From Hyphomicrobiales bacterium (GTDB taxonomy: Bacteria > Pseudomonadota > Alphaproteobacteria > Rhizobiales > Beijerinckiaceae), in NCBI GenBank assembly GCA_027489535.1, contig JAIXZO010000022.1, forward strand, positions 62,001-126,000: a stretch of DNA of 64,000 bases, written 5' to 3'. Shown here one piece after another: positions 16,174-25,446 of this stretch. How positions within the stretch are numbered: the first letter of the stretch is position 1; each line of letters begins with the position of its first letter. Below the pieces are notes generated by a model. That model had not been told where the DNA came from. It saw nothing but the letters and a program-made list of their open reading frames with translations, and ran no database searches. The position numbers were made by a program, and so were the translations under genes.

Positions 16174-17624
16174 GAGCCGGTTCCCTTGAAGAAGTCGTCG
16201 ACGCTCGCCTGAGCGCCGGTCGAAATGTCGATGAGGCGGAAGGCGAGCGGCAGCGAGGCCGCATCGCCGCCTTTGGGCAGGGTGACGAGCACGCGGAGCT
16301 CGCGGGTGCGGTCATGGCCGACCTCGACGAGCACCGCGCGCTCCCCCGAGGGATGAGTGCCGACGGCCTCGATCCGTGCACCGTCGGGCAGGCCGACGAG
16401 TTCGAGCCGGTAGACGCGCTCTTCCTGCGACTTGTTGGTCAGCCGCACCGTGTAGGCGTTGCGGACCGAGCCGTCCGCCAGCTTCACGAAAATCGGGTTG
16501 CGGTCATGCAGTGCCGTGATGCCCAAACTCGCGCGGCCCAGCAACGTCGCCAGCATCAACGTGCCGATCGCGACGATGAGGCCGGCATACAGCACGGTGC
16601 GGGGGCGGATGATCTTGTAGACGGGTTCGAGAAGCTCCTCGCGGCGCTTTGCGTTGGCGTCGGTGTCGTAGCCGATGAGCCCGGAGGGACGGCCCACCTT
16701 GGCCATGACGTTGTCGCAGGCATCGATGCACAAACCGCATTGGATGCAGCCGAGTTGCGCGCCGTGCCGGATGTCCACCCCCGTCGGGCATACCGCCACG
16801 CATTGGTTGCAGTCGATGCAGTCGCCCGCGGGCAGCGCCGCCGCCTTGGCCTGCTCGCTCTTCTTCAACGACATGCGCGGTTCGCCGCGGTCGTAGCGAT
16901 ACATGACGTTGAGCGCATGCTCGTCCGTCAACGCGGCCTGAATGCGCGGCCACGGGCACATGTAGAGGCAAACCTGCTCGCGCATGTGCCCGGCGAAGAC
17001 GTAGGTCGTGGCGGTGAGGATGCCGATCCAGATATAGGCGGCCGCCGGCGCGCTGAACGTGGCGAGTTCGCGCACGATGGTGGGAGCGTCGGCGAAGTAG
17101 AGCACCCAGGCGCCGCCGGTCCACCAGGCGATCATCAGCCAGATCGAATGTTTGAGGACCTTCTGAGCCGCATGTTCGACGCTCCAAGGTCCGTCGTCCT
17201 TTTTCATGCGCTCGCGGCGGTCGCCTTCGATCAGGCGCTCGACCGCATAGAACAGATCCGTCCAGACCGTCTGGGGGCAGAGATAGCCGCACCATACGCG
17301 CCCCGCGACGGCGTTCATCAGGAACAGAACGAGCGCGGCGAGCACCAAGAGGCCGGTGACGTAGTAGAATTCCTGCGGCCAGATCTCGATGAAGAAAAAG
17401 TAGAAGCGGCGGCTCGGAAAATCGATCAGCACCGCCTGATCGGGAGCGTTCGGGCCGCGATACCAGCGTACGAACGGCAGGAAGTAATAGATGCCGAGCG
17501 TGACGCACAGCACGGTCCATTTGATCGTGCGGAACACGCCCGACACGGCCTGCGGATAGACCTCCTTGCGCGCCACGTAGAGCGGGGCGTCGTCGGGGTC
17601 GGTGAACTGTTCGGCGGCACTCAT
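16170..17624 (-). CDS. ccoG: CcoG/FixG, membrane ferredoxin-like protein
   Basis: A 484-aa polytopic membrane protein with two [4Fe-4S]-type clusters, CIDCNQCVAVCPTGVDIR and CIQCGLCIDACDNVM. The RVWCGYLCPQTVWTDLF motif lies in the N-terminal membrane part, and an Ig-like periplasmic domain is at the C-terminus. CcoG is a copper reductase assisting CuB insertion into CcoN. The ATG at 17624 gives the family N-terminus; the longer open frame upstream only reads through ccoP in another phase. The gap to ccoP is 74 bases. Confidence 0.93.
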   Translation of the reverse strand: MSAAEQFTDPDDAPLYVARKEVYPQAVSGVFRTIKWTVLCVTLGIYYFLPFVRWYRGPNAPDQAVLIDFPSRRFYFFFIEIWPQEFYYVTGLLVLAALVLFLMNAVAGRVWCGYLCPQTVWTDLFYAVERLIEGDRRERMKKDDGPWSVEHAAQKVLKHSIWLMIAWWTGGAWVLYFADAPTIVRELATFSAPAAAYIWIGILTATTYVFAGHMREQVCLYMCPWPRIQAALTDEHALNVMYRYDRGEPRMSLKKSEQAKAAALPAGDCIDCNQCVAVCPTGVDIRHGAQLGCIQCGLCIDACDNVMAKVGRPSGLIGYDTDANAKRREELLEPVYKIIRPRTVLYAGLIVAIGTLMLATLLGRASLGITALHDRNPIFVKLADGSVRNAYTVRLTNKSQEERVYRLELVGLPDGARIEAVGTHPSGERAVLVEVGHDRTRELRVLVTLPKGGDAASLPLAFRLIDISTGAQASVDDFFKGTGS

Positions 17625-17698
17625 CGCATGCGGTCCCTTCGGGGGATTCGGGAGCCGAGAGACCCGGGGCCGAAGCCTCGGGTGGGTCGCATCGTGCT

Positions 17699-18571
17699 TC
17701 AGCGGCCTCCGCCGAGCGTGTGGACGTAGACCGTCAGCGCATTCACGGTGGCTTCGTCGAGGCGGCTCGCCCAACCGGGCATCACGCCGCCGCGGCCGTT
17801 GGTGACGGTCTCGACGATCGCGTTCATGTCGCCGCCGTAGAGCCAGATGTCGGCCGTCAGATTCGGCGCGCCGACGTCGGAATTGCCCTTGCCCGCGTCG
17901 CCGTGACAGGCCGCGCAGTTCTCGGAGAAGAGCGTCGCGCCTTTTTTGAGGTCGTAAGCGCCTTCCGTGGTGCGGCCCGACAGCGTCCGCACATAGGCGG
18001 CCACGTGCGGGATGTCCGCCTTGGGCAGCAATCCGTCGCGACCGAAGGCGGGCATCTGTCCCACGCGGGATTCCGGGTTCTCGTTGCGGATGCCGTGGGT
18101 GATGGTCTGCTTGATGTCGGCCAGCGTGCCGCCCCACAGCCATTGGTCGTCGTTGAGGTTCGGATAGGCCTTGGCGCCCTGCGCGCCCTGGCCGTGGCAC
18201 GGGGCGCAATTGGTCCCGAACGCGGCCTTGCCGAGCGCCCGAGCGACGCCGAGCAGCTTGGGATCGCCGATGATCGCGGCGGGATCGGCGGAGGCGAGCT
18301 GCACCATGCTTTCGCCGCGGGTCGCCCGCAGCGCCGCGATGTCGGTTTCGATCTCGCTGCGCGTCGGGAAGCTGAAGAAGATGTTCGTGATGCGGTTGGA
18401 CGGCAGGACATACGGGGCGATCATGTAGATCGGCGTCCAAGCGATGCAGACGTAGAACACCATCAGCCACCAGCGCGGCAGCGGATTGTTCAACTCGCGG
18501 ATGCCGTCCCACTCATGGCCCGTGGTGGTCTTGCCCGTGACCCTGTCGAAATGTTCGTGTTGAGCGGACAT
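17699..18571 (-). CDS. ccoP: CcoP/FixP, dihaem cytochrome c subunit
   Basis: A 290-aa subunit of cbb3 oxidase. It has an N-terminal membrane region (about residues 33-57, PRWWLMVFYVCIAWTPIYM) and two CxxCH haem c sites, CAPCH (residues 122-126) and CAACH (219-223). Each has a matching axial Met region (GQMPAFG and GVMPGW). It passes electrons from cytochrome c or bc1 to CcoO/CcoN. Confidence 0.95.
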   Translation of the reverse strand: MSAQHEHFDRVTGKTTTGHEWDGIRELNNPLPRWWLMVFYVCIAWTPIYMIAPYVLPSNRITNIFFSFPTRSEIETDIAALRATRGESMVQLASADPAAIIGDPKLLGVARALGKAAFGTNCAPCHGQGAQGAKAYPNLNDDQWLWGGTLADIKQTITHGIRNENPESRVGQMPAFGRDGLLPKADIPHVAAYVRTLSGRTTEGAYDLKKGATLFSENCAACHGDAGKGNSDVGAPNLTADIWLYGGDMNAIVETVTNGRGGVMPGWASRLDEATVNALTVYVHTLGGGR

Positions 18572-18574
18572 GGA

Positions 18575-18727
18575 TCAGTCCCTTTCCAGCGGCACGCGGG
18601 AGGCTTGTTCGAAGCGCTCCCGGTTCGAAGGCTTGAGCGCGTAGAAAAGAACCGTGCCGAACAGCGTGACGAAACCGATCAGGCCCCAAGTCTGCGCGAA
18701 GGATGCAAGCGTTTGATACGTGGACAT
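18575..18727 (-). CDS. ccoQ: CcoQ/FixQ small subunit
   Basis: A 50-aa peptide with one membrane helix (WGLIGFVTLFGTVLFYAL) followed by KPSNRERFEQASRVPLERD, as in CcoQ. It lies between ccoO and ccoP with gaps of 11 and 3 bases. CcoQ stabilises the cbb3 complex. Confidence 0.9.
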   Translation of the reverse strand: MSTYQTLASFAQTWGLIGFVTLFGTVLFYALKPSNRERFEQASRVPLERD

Positions 18728-18738
18728 GGCGCGCCTCC

Positions 18739-19473
18739 TCAGCGGATGTTGGCCTTGCGGTCATAGGTCTTGAAGTCGACGAGGGTGCCGAGCATCTGCA
18801 GATAGGCCACGAGGGCGTCCATCTCGGTGATGCGCTTGGGGTCGCCGTCGAAGTCCCGGGCGACCACCTTCGGATACCGCTTGGCGAGATCGGACGCGCC
18901 GGCATCGTCGACATTGGCCTGCGCGATGACGTCGGTTTGCGCCTTGGCGATCATCTCTTCCGAGTAGGGCACGCCGAGCATCGCCTGCACCGACATGTCC
19001 CGCGCGACGTGAGCGACGTCGAGGTCGCGCGTGGCGAGGAAGGGATAACCCGGCATGATCGAGGCCGGGACGACCGAACGCGGATCGACCAGATGGGCGC
19101 GCTGCCACTCGTCCGAATACTTGCCGCCGACACGGGCGAGATCGGGGCCCGTGCGCTTCGATCCCCACTGGAACGGCCGGTCGTAGATGCTCTCGGACGC
19201 CAGGGAATAGTGGCCGTAGCGCTCCACCTCGTCGCGCAGCGGGCGGATCATCTGCGAGTGGCAATTGTAGCAGCCCTCGCGGACATAGATGTTGCGGCCC
19301 GCCATTTCGAGCGGGGTGTAGGGCCGTACGCCCTCCACCGTCTCGATGGTGCTCTTCAGAAAGAAGAGGGGGACGATTTCGACGAGACCGCCGATGGCGA
19401 CGACGATCAGCACGCCGACGAGAAGGATCATCGAATTCTTTTCTAAGACCTGATGCTTGGCCCAAACGGACAT
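18739..19473 (-). CDS. ccoO: CcoO/FixO, monohaem cytochrome c subunit
   Basis: A 244-aa subunit of cbb3 oxidase. A membrane anchor at about residues 15-37 precedes the haem site CYNCH (68-72) within [18 protein letters not shown], which is highly conserved in CcoO. The distal ligand region is SIMPGYPFL. It starts 12 bases after the ccoN stop. It appears intact, unlike the adjoining ccoN. Confidence 0.95.
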   Translation of the reverse strand: MSVWAKHQVLEKNSMILLVGVLIVVAIGGLVEIVPLFFLKSTIETVEGVRPYTPLEMAGRNIYVREGCYNCHSQMIRPLRDEVERYGHYSLASESIYDRPFQWGSKRTGPDLARVGGKYSDEWQRAHLVDPRSVVPASIMPGYPFLATRDLDVAHVARDMSVQAMLGVPYSEEMIAKAQTDVIAQANVDDAGASDLAKRYPKVVARDFDGDPKRITEMDALVAYLQMLGTLVDFKTYDRKANIR

Positions 19474-19485
19474 CGGAGAGCCCCC

Positions 19486-21144
19486 TTATTCGGCCGGAAC
19501 GAACTGGGGACGTGCGGCGGCGCTCTCGGCGAGCTCCGACGACCGGATCGTCATCCAGATGTTGTAGGCCATGATGATCGCGCCGGTCAGGAACAGCAGG
19601 CCGCCCAGCGCACGGATGACGTAGTAGCCGTGCATCGCTTCCGTCGTTTCGATGAACGAATATTCGAGGAAGCCGAGCGCGGTGTAGGCCCGCCACATGA
19701 GGCCCTGCATGATGCCCGCGACCCACATCGCCGAGATGTAAAGGACGATGCCGAGGGTCGAGATCCAGAAGTGCCAGTTTACGAGTTGCAGCGAATAGAG
19801 CCGCGAGCGGTTCCACAGCCAAGGCACGAGGCAGTAGATCGCGCCGAAGGAGATGTAGCCGACCCACCCGAGCGCGCCGGAATGCACGTGTCCGATGGTC
19901 CAGTCGGTGTAGTCGCTGAGCTACTTCACCGCCTTGATCTACATCAGCGGGCCTTCGAAGGTCGACATGCCGTAGAAGGCGATGGACACGACCATCATGC
20001 GCAGCACCGGGTCGGTGCGCAGCTTGTCCCACGCGCCCTCAAGCGTCATGAGGCCGTTGATCATGCCGCCCCATGAGGGCATCCACAGCATGATCGAGAA
20101 CACCATGCCCAACGTCTGCGCCCAATCCGGCAGCGCCGTGTAGTGCAGGTGATGCGGGCCGGCCCAGATGTAGAGGAAGATCAGCGCCCAGAAGTGAACG
20201 ATGGACAGCCGGTAGGAATAGACGGGCCGATCCGCGCGCTTGGGCACGAAGTAATACATGATGGCGAGGAAGCCCGCGGTGAGGAAGAAACCGACCGCGT
20301 TGTGGCCGTACCACCACTGCACCATCGCGTCCTGCACGCCCGACCAGACGATGTAGGACTTGGACGAATAGATCGACACCGGGATCGCGGCGTTGTTGCC
20401 GATATGCAGCATCGCGATGGTGAGGATGAAGGCGAGATAAAACCAGTTCGCCACGTAGATATGCGGCTCGGCGCGCTTTTTCAGCGTGAACAGGAAGACG
20501 AGGAGATACGCGACCCACACCACCGTCAGCCAGAGGTCGGCATACCATTCCGGCTCGGCATATTCCTTCGACTGGGTGATGCCGAGCAGGTAGCCCGTGC
20601 CCGCGATGACGATGAAGAAATTGTATCCGAGCACGACGAACCACGGGGTGATGTCGCCCGCGAGCCGCGCGTGGCAGGTGCGCTGCACGACGTAGAACGA
20701 GGTTGCGATCAGCACGTTGCCGCCGAAGGCAAAGATCACCGCCGACGTATGAAGCGGTCGCATCCGGCCGAAATTCAGCCATGCGACGTCGAAATTCAGC
20801 GCCGGATAAGCGAGCTGCGCGGCGATGAGCAGGCCGACCGTGAAGCCCGCGATGCCCCAGACCACCGCGGCGATGGTGGCGAACTTCACGGGGCCCATAT
20901 TGTAGTTGGGCCGACCGTCCAGCATCTCCGGCGCCGGCGCGGCCGGGCGTGCATGGTAACGGTTGAAGATGGCGAAGACGGCCAGCACGCTGCCCGCGAA
21001 GAACAGAAACGCATGGAAGGCGTACGCCGAGGTCCATGCGCCGGCCGTGACGATCATGGCGAAGACCGCCAATGCCGCCAGCGCCGCCGCGCTGCCGCCT
21101 TCCCCGAATGTGAGCGTCTTTTGCACGCCCGCCGCGTTCGCCAT
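19486..21144 (-). pseudogene. ccoN: CcoN/FixN, cbb3 catalytic subunit, two in-frame TAG codons
   Basis: The frame encodes a normal-length 552-codon CcoN: haem-copper helices, [40 protein letters not shown], and C-terminal [20 protein letters not shown]. It is broken by TAG at 19941-19939 (codon 402) and TAG at 19923-19921 (codon 408), with no frameshift. The reading is STFEGPLM-stop-IKAVK-stop-LSDYTDW. In homologues I recall, both stops fall on serines (MSIKAVNSLS), so each is one base from TCG. The codon before the second stop reads Lys where Asn is usual. All other cco genes look intact, which argues for a recent lesion or a sequence error over old decay. ATG 21144 is used as the start. Confidence 0.9.
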
Positions 21145-21268
21145 CTGGCTTCTCCCGATCTGAATGCGACGTGGCCGCCGAAGAGGGGGCAACCTGACGC
21201 CTGACGGGACCTTCCGAAATTCGGTCGAATCCCGTGCGGGAGAATGCGTAACCGCGGCGGCAACGGCC

Positions 21269-21282
21269 TTGATCGATGTCAA
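21269..21282. promoter_or_regulatory. FixK/FNR-type anaerobox upstream of ccoN
   Basis: TTGATCGATGTCAA (TTGACATCGATCAA on the ccoN strand) matches the FNR/FixK consensus TTGAT-N4-ATCAA with one mismatch. It lies about 125 bases upstream of the ccoN ATG in the divergent ccoN/ABC-transporter gap. Activation of fixNOQP by FixK under low oxygen is well established in Rhizobiales. It might also affect the divergent gene. Confidence 0.75.
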
Positions 21283-21394
21283 CCGCTCCTCATGCGGCGA
21301 TGCGGTGGGACGTCGCAGTGAGAGCAAACCCTTATGCCTCGTCGGGCGTTGACGATGCGGCGGGCCATGTTGCCGCCGACGGGGGACGGCCGAC

Positions 21395-23287
21395 GTGACG
21401 AACGAAGCGACGCTGAAGAAAGGCCCCGAAGCGCCCATGCAGGCGAATGCGGGACCGGAGGAGGCGCAACGCATCGAACGCGAAGCCGAAGAGACCGCTC
21501 ACATCCGCGAGGCCCCGAGCACCCCGTCCTTCCTCCGCGACGTCGGAGGCATCCTCAAGGACATCCGCGCGGGCAAGGATCGAGGCCCGCTCATCCGCCT
21601 GGCACTGGGGATCGTGGCGGTCCTCGTGCTCAACATGATCGGGCAGGTGCAGCTCAATACGTGGAACGGGGCGTTCTTCGACTCGCTCGAAGCGCGCGAT
21701 CTCAACCGCTTCCTGCCCCTTTTCGGCGTCTTTTTCGTCATTGTCGGGTTGCTGCTCGCCGCAGTGGTCGCCCAGACGTGGCTGCAGGAACTCCTGAAGA
21801 TCAGGCTCCGCTCCGCGTTGAGCCGGAGCCTGCTCGATCGTTGGCTGACGCCCGGCCGCGCCTATAGGCTGCCCTTCGTCGGCGAGACCGGCGCGGCGCC
21901 CGATCAGCGCATGCAGGAAGACAGCCGGCTATGCTCCGAACTGACCACGGAACTCAGCGTCGGCATTCTGCAATCCTCGCTGCTGCTCGTGACCTTCGTG
22001 GCCGTGCTCTGGGGACTCTCGCCGGACCTCGCCTTCAACGTCGCGGGCGTGCACCTCGTGATCCCCGGCTACATGGTGTGGATCGCGATCGGCTATGCCG
22101 GCATCGGCTCGGGCCTGACATGGATGGTGGGCCGCCGCCTCATTCCGCTCAACACCGAACGCTATGCCCGCGAGGCGGACCTTCGCTTCGCGCTCGTACG
22201 CGTGAACGAAAACGCCGAGGGCGTCGCCTTGTACGGCGGCGAGGTCGATGAACGGCGCGGTCTCGACGGCTATGTCGAAGCCGTGCTGAAGGCTACGCGT
22301 CGCGTTTCGGTGGCCCTGTCCCGGCTTACATGGATCACCTCGGGCTATGGCTGGGTGGCTATGGTGGTCCCCATCATCGCCGCCGCGCCCGGATTCTTCA
22401 TGGGGGAACTGACCTTCGGCGAATTGATGATGGTCGTCGGTGCGTTCCATCAGGTGCAGACGTCGTTGCGCTATTTCGTCGACAATTTTCCGCGCATCGC
22501 GGATTGGCGCTCGGCGGTCTACCGCGTGGCCATGTTCCGCGACGCGCTTGCGGGGGTCGACGAGGATACGAGCGCGGACCGGATCCTGATCGAGCCGCAT
22601 CCGGAGGGAAGACTGTCGTTCGAAAACGTCGCCATCGCGCTCATCGACGGCAGCATCGTGGTGGAAGATGCCACGGCCGAAATCGAATTCGGGGAACGCG
22701 TTTTGCTGGAGGGTGAATCCGGTTCGGGCAAGAGCACAATCTTCCGCGTCGTCGCCGGACTTTGGCCTTGGGGCTCGGGCCGCGTTCGCGTGCCGCCGGC
22801 GGACCAACAGATGTTCATGCCGCAGAAGCCTTACCTCCCGCTCGGAACGTTGCGCGCCGCTTTGAGCTATCCCGCAGCGCCGGACGCATTTCCGGGCGAG
22901 GACGTGGAGACCGCCTTGGAACGCGTCGGTCTCGGGGAATTCCTCGACGGGCTCGACCGCGACGACCGCTGGGACAAGAGCCTATCCCTCGGCCAGCAAC
23001 AACGCGTCGCTTTCGCGCGCCTGCTTCTGCACAGGCCCCGCTGGGTCTTCATGGATGAAGCGACCTCCGCCCTCGACGACGCCAATCAGGAATCGATGCT
23101 GAGAATTCTCGACGAGGATTTGAAGGACGCGACCGTGCTTTCGATCGCGCACCGCTCGGGGCTCGAGGCCTTCCACACCCGCAGCATCCGTCTGGTCAAG
23201 ACGCCGAGCGGTTCCAAGCTCTTCGGCCCCCGCAAACGTACCGAACGCCGCCATGCGGGCTGGCGGCGGCTGTTCGCGGCGCGCTGA
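21395..23287 (+). CDS. SbmA/BacA-related ABC transporter, fused permease-ATPase
   Basis: A 630-aa half-transporter of the ABC_membrane_2 class (YddA/Rv1819c/BacA-like). About five to six membrane helices lie between residues 65 and 345, including [20 protein letters not shown], and the EAA-type segment [18 protein letters not shown] follows. The ATPase domain has Walker [10 protein letters not shown], signature [16 protein letters not shown] and Walker [11 protein letters not shown]. Relatives import peptides, cobalamin or lipids, or export acyl chains; the cargo is not visible. The start is GTG 21395; ATG 21437 is an alternative. It is divergent from ccoN. Confidence 0.85.
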   Translation: MTNEATLKKGPEAPMQANAGPEEAQRIEREAEETAHIREAPSTPSFLRDVGGILKDIRAGKDRGPLIRLALGIVAVLVLNMIGQVQLNTWNGAFFDSLEARDLNRFLPLFGVFFVIVGLLLAAVVAQTWLQELLKIRLRSALSRSLLDRWLTPGRAYRLPFVGETGAAPDQRMQEDSRLCSELTTELSVGILQSSLLLVTFVAVLWGLSPDLAFNVAGVHLVIPGYMVWIAIGYAGIGSGLTWMVGRRLIPLNTERYAREADLRFALVRVNENAEGVALYGGEVDERRGLDGYVEAVLKATRRVSVALSRLTWITSGYGWVAMVVPIIAAAPGFFMGELTFGELMMVVGAFHQVQTSLRYFVDNFPRIADWRSAVYRVAMFRDALAGVDEDTSADRILIEPHPEGRLSFENVAIALIDGSIVVEDATAEIEFGERVLLEGESGSGKSTIFRVVAGLWPWGSGRVRVPPADQQMFMPQKPYLPLGTLRAALSYPAAPDAFPGEDVETALERVGLGEFLDGLDRDDRWDKSLSLGQQQRVAFARLLLHRPRWVFMDEATSALDDANQESMLRILDEDLKDATVLSIAHRSGLEAFHTRSIRLVKTPSGSKLFGPRKRTERRHAGWRRLFAAR

Positions 23288-23344
23288 GCCGGAACCATCC
23301 CGTCCGACCGCCCGTTTTCCCACCAGTCAACGGGAGCGACGCCG

Positions 23345-23518
23345 ATGCTCAGATGGGCTTTGATATTCTTCGTGATTTCGATCGTTGCGGGTGCTCTCGG
23401 TTTCACAGGTCTGTCGGCGACGACGGGCCGCATCGCGCGCATCCTGTTCTTCCTCGCGCTTGCCCTGTTCCTGATCTTCCTCGTGCTGGCGCTCGTCGCG
23501 GGCGAGGCGTTGTTCTAG
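23345..23518 (+). CDS. DUF1328 small membrane protein
   Basis: A 57-aa peptide with two hydrophobic helices, [20 protein letters not shown] and [20 protein letters not shown], separated by [11 protein letters not shown]. This is the YtjA/DUF1328 pattern. The function is unknown; family members are stress-associated membrane peptides. It ends with TAG, showing that TAG is used as a normal stop in this genome. Confidence 0.88.
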   Translation: MLRWALIFFVISIVAGALGFTGLSATTGRIARILFFLALALFLIFLVLALVAGEALF

Positions 23519-23528
23519 ACGGCCGCGC

Positions 23529-24458
23529 TCATCGACCCCACGTCAGGGCGAGCGGGTTCACCTCCCGCGCCAGTTCCAACAGACCGGCGCGGGTGGCGGG
23601 ATGCAGGGGCTCCAGCGGACGGCGCACCGCGTCGGATCGGATGACCCCGCCTTCCATCATTGCGGTTTTCGTGGCGCGCAGTCCGCACTGACGATTTTCG
23701 AAATTGATCAGCGGCAGGATGCGCGCATAGCCCTTCGCCGCTTCCGCGCGCCGTCCGGCCAGATAGTCCATGACGACCGGGCGGATCAGGTCCGGCAGGA
23801 GCGCACTGGCCATCGTCGCCGTCGCGCCGGCGTCGAGATCGGCCATCAGCGTGATCGACTCTTCGCCGTCGAAGGGGCCGAGAATGATGTCGCCGCCCTG
23901 CTCCACCAAGGCGCGGAGCTTCGACGCCGTCCCGGCCACTTCGATCTTGAAGTAGCGCACGAGCGGCAATTCGCGGGCGAGCTTGAGCAGGAACGGCACA
24001 GACAGCGCGACCCCGCTCAACGGCGCGTCCTGCACCATGATCGGCAACCCGGTCGCCTCGGCGACGCGGGCGAACTGGTCATAGATGCCGGCCTCGTCCG
24101 CCCGCAGCGTCGCGCCGTGATAAGGCGGCATCAGCATCAGCATCGCCGCGCCCGCGTCGCGTGCGGCGACCCCGCGCGCCACCGCAATGCGCGTCGAAAA
24201 ATGGCTGCATGTGACGATGACCGGCACGCGGCCCGCGACGTGTTCCAGCGACAGCTTCAAGAGCGCGTCGCGCTCCTCGTCCGACAGCAAGAACTGCTCG
24301 GAGTAGTTGGCCAAGATGCAGATCGCGTCGACGCCCTGATCGACCATGCAGTCGAGCACGCGGCGCATGCCTTCGTAATCCACGTCCCCGTTCTCATGAA
24401 ACGGCGTCGGCGCGATCGGGAACATGCCGGTGCGCGGCACAGGACGAGAAGCGGCCAT
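23529..24458 (-). CDS. Dihydrodipicolinate synthase family lyase/aldolase
   Basis: A 309-aa class I aldolase-type TIM barrel. The Schiff-base lysine sits in VRYFKIEVAGTASKL, and the DapA-family N-terminus is GMFPIAPTPFHENGDVDYEGM. The usual GTTGE pyruvate-binding loop is replaced by LANYSEQFLLSDEER, so this is not lysine-pathway DapA; it is more likely a catabolic lyase, hydratase or aldolase acting on a 2-oxo acid. The ATG at 24458 is preferred over a TTG two codons upstream. It follows the alpha/beta hydrolase after 61 bases in the same direction. Confidence 0.8.
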   Translation of the reverse strand: MAASRPVPRTGMFPIAPTPFHENGDVDYEGMRRVLDCMVDQGVDAICILANYSEQFLLSDEERDALLKLSLEHVAGRVPVIVTCSHFSTRIAVARGVAARDAGAAMLMLMPPYHGATLRADEAGIYDQFARVAEATGLPIMVQDAPLSGVALSVPFLLKLARELPLVRYFKIEVAGTASKLRALVEQGGDIILGPFDGEESITLMADLDAGATATMASALLPDLIRPVVMDYLAGRRAEAAKGYARILPLINFENRQCGLRATKTAMMEGGVIRSDAVRRPLEPLHPATRAGLLELAREVNPLALTWGR

Positions 24459-24519
24459 GGTCAATCTCCAACGGATCGGTCATGCGGGCCGGCGCCGAGG
24501 ATCGGCGACGGCCCCGGCA

Positions 24520-25287
24520 TTACGAATTGAACGCCGCCATGAAGGCTGCGGGCGCTTCGAGGGGCGGGCAATGGCCGACGCCCGGCAATTCGACGTAGCG
24601 CGCGCCCGGCACGCCTCCGGCGAGGATGCGGCAGAGCGCCGGAGGCGTCGCCTGATCCAGCTCTCCGCAAATGACCAACGTATCGACCTTGATCGTCGGC
24701 AGACGTCCGACGAGATCGCAGCCGACGAGCATGCTGCACGCCGCCTGGAACGCATCGGGATGCGTGGCCAACAACGCCTTGCGGCGCTCTTCGATCACGG
24801 CCGGATTGGCGGCGATATAGGCGGGGTGGAACACGCGGTTGGCGGCGATCTCGGCCACAGCCTCGAGCCCGCCGGCGGCCACCTTTTCCTGCATCACCCG
24901 GAAGGCCTGCTTGCCTTGCTCGGGGAAGCCCGCCGCCGCATCCGACACGATCAGGCGCGACACGCGCTCGGGCCGGTCCAGCGTGTAGGCGACGGCCAAC
25001 GTGCCGCCGAAGCCGTTGCCGAGCACCGTGGCCGGGCCCGTCAGGCCGAAAGCCCGCGACGCCTCGTCGATCCACTGCACATAGGCCTCGATGCGGCCCT
25101 CGATCGGCGACGACCCGCGGAACCCGGGAAGGTTCGGCAGGGTCACCGTCCAGGACTTCGCCAATTGCTGAAGAACGGGATCGAACGCGCCCGCATCGCT
25201 GAGGAGAGAATGCAGGATCAGGAGCTCGGGTCCCTGACCCATCCGGATACCGGTCACGACGTTTCCGGATGCGAGGACGTGCTGCAT
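24520..25287 (-). CDS. alpha/beta-hydrolase fold protein, nucleophile Ser replaced by Gly
   Basis: A 255-aa MhpC-like protein. The fold is recognisable: ELLILHSLLSD near the oxyanion region, TVLGNGFGGTLAVAY at the nucleophile elbow, VICGELDQATPP for the acid and PGVGHCPPLE for the histidine. The elbow reads GNGFG where GxSxG is expected, so residue 92 is Gly instead of Ser. Either it is not a classical serine hydrolase or it is inactive. It is divergent from gntR and heads a two-gene unit with the DapA-family gene. Confidence 0.78.
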   Translation of the reverse strand: MQHVLASGNVVTGIRMGQGPELLILHSLLSDAGAFDPVLQQLAKSWTVTLPNLPGFRGSSPIEGRIEAYVQWIDEASRAFGLTGPATVLGNGFGGTLAVAYTLDRPERVSRLIVSDAAAGFPEQGKQAFRVMQEKVAAGGLEAVAEIAANRVFHPAYIAANPAVIEERRKALLATHPDAFQAACSMLVGCDLVGRLPTIKVDTLVICGELDQATPPALCRILAGGVPGARYVELPGVGHCPPLEAPAAFMAAFNS

Positions 25288-25337
25288 ATTGTTCTCCGAA
25301 GGCAGGGACCGCGGAAGCGGAATTGATGTCGCTTGTA

Positions 25338-25345
25338 AGATATCT
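25338..25345. promoter_or_regulatory. palindrome AGATATCT, candidate GntR operator (distal copy)
   Basis: A perfect 8-bp palindrome, about 50 bases upstream of the hydrolase start codon. The same word recurs at the gntR start 97 bases away. The pairing inside a divergent regulator/target gap suggests operator sites; assignment to this GntR protein is an inference. Confidence 0.4.
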
Positions 25346-25434
25346 GCAGCGAACGAAAACCGTCAATCACGGCCAGTGCGAGGCCTGTTTTCCCTTGATC
25401 GTTCCCGACACGCTCGCTAACGATTCACGCAGGG

Positions 25435-25442
25435 AGATATCT
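25435..25442. promoter_or_regulatory. palindrome AGATATCT, candidate GntR operator (proximal copy)
   Basis: The second copy of AGATATCT, extended here to GAGATATCTC at 25434-25443. It ends four bases before the GTG start of gntR and overlaps its ribosome-binding region, a position suited to autorepression. Confidence 0.4.
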
Positions 25443-25446
25443 CACC

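Noticed and set aside
19486-19941. Genetic code change in which TAG encodes serine
   Set aside because: TAG serves as the ordinary stop of at least two other intact genes in the window, and stops occur in only one gene within 21 bases.
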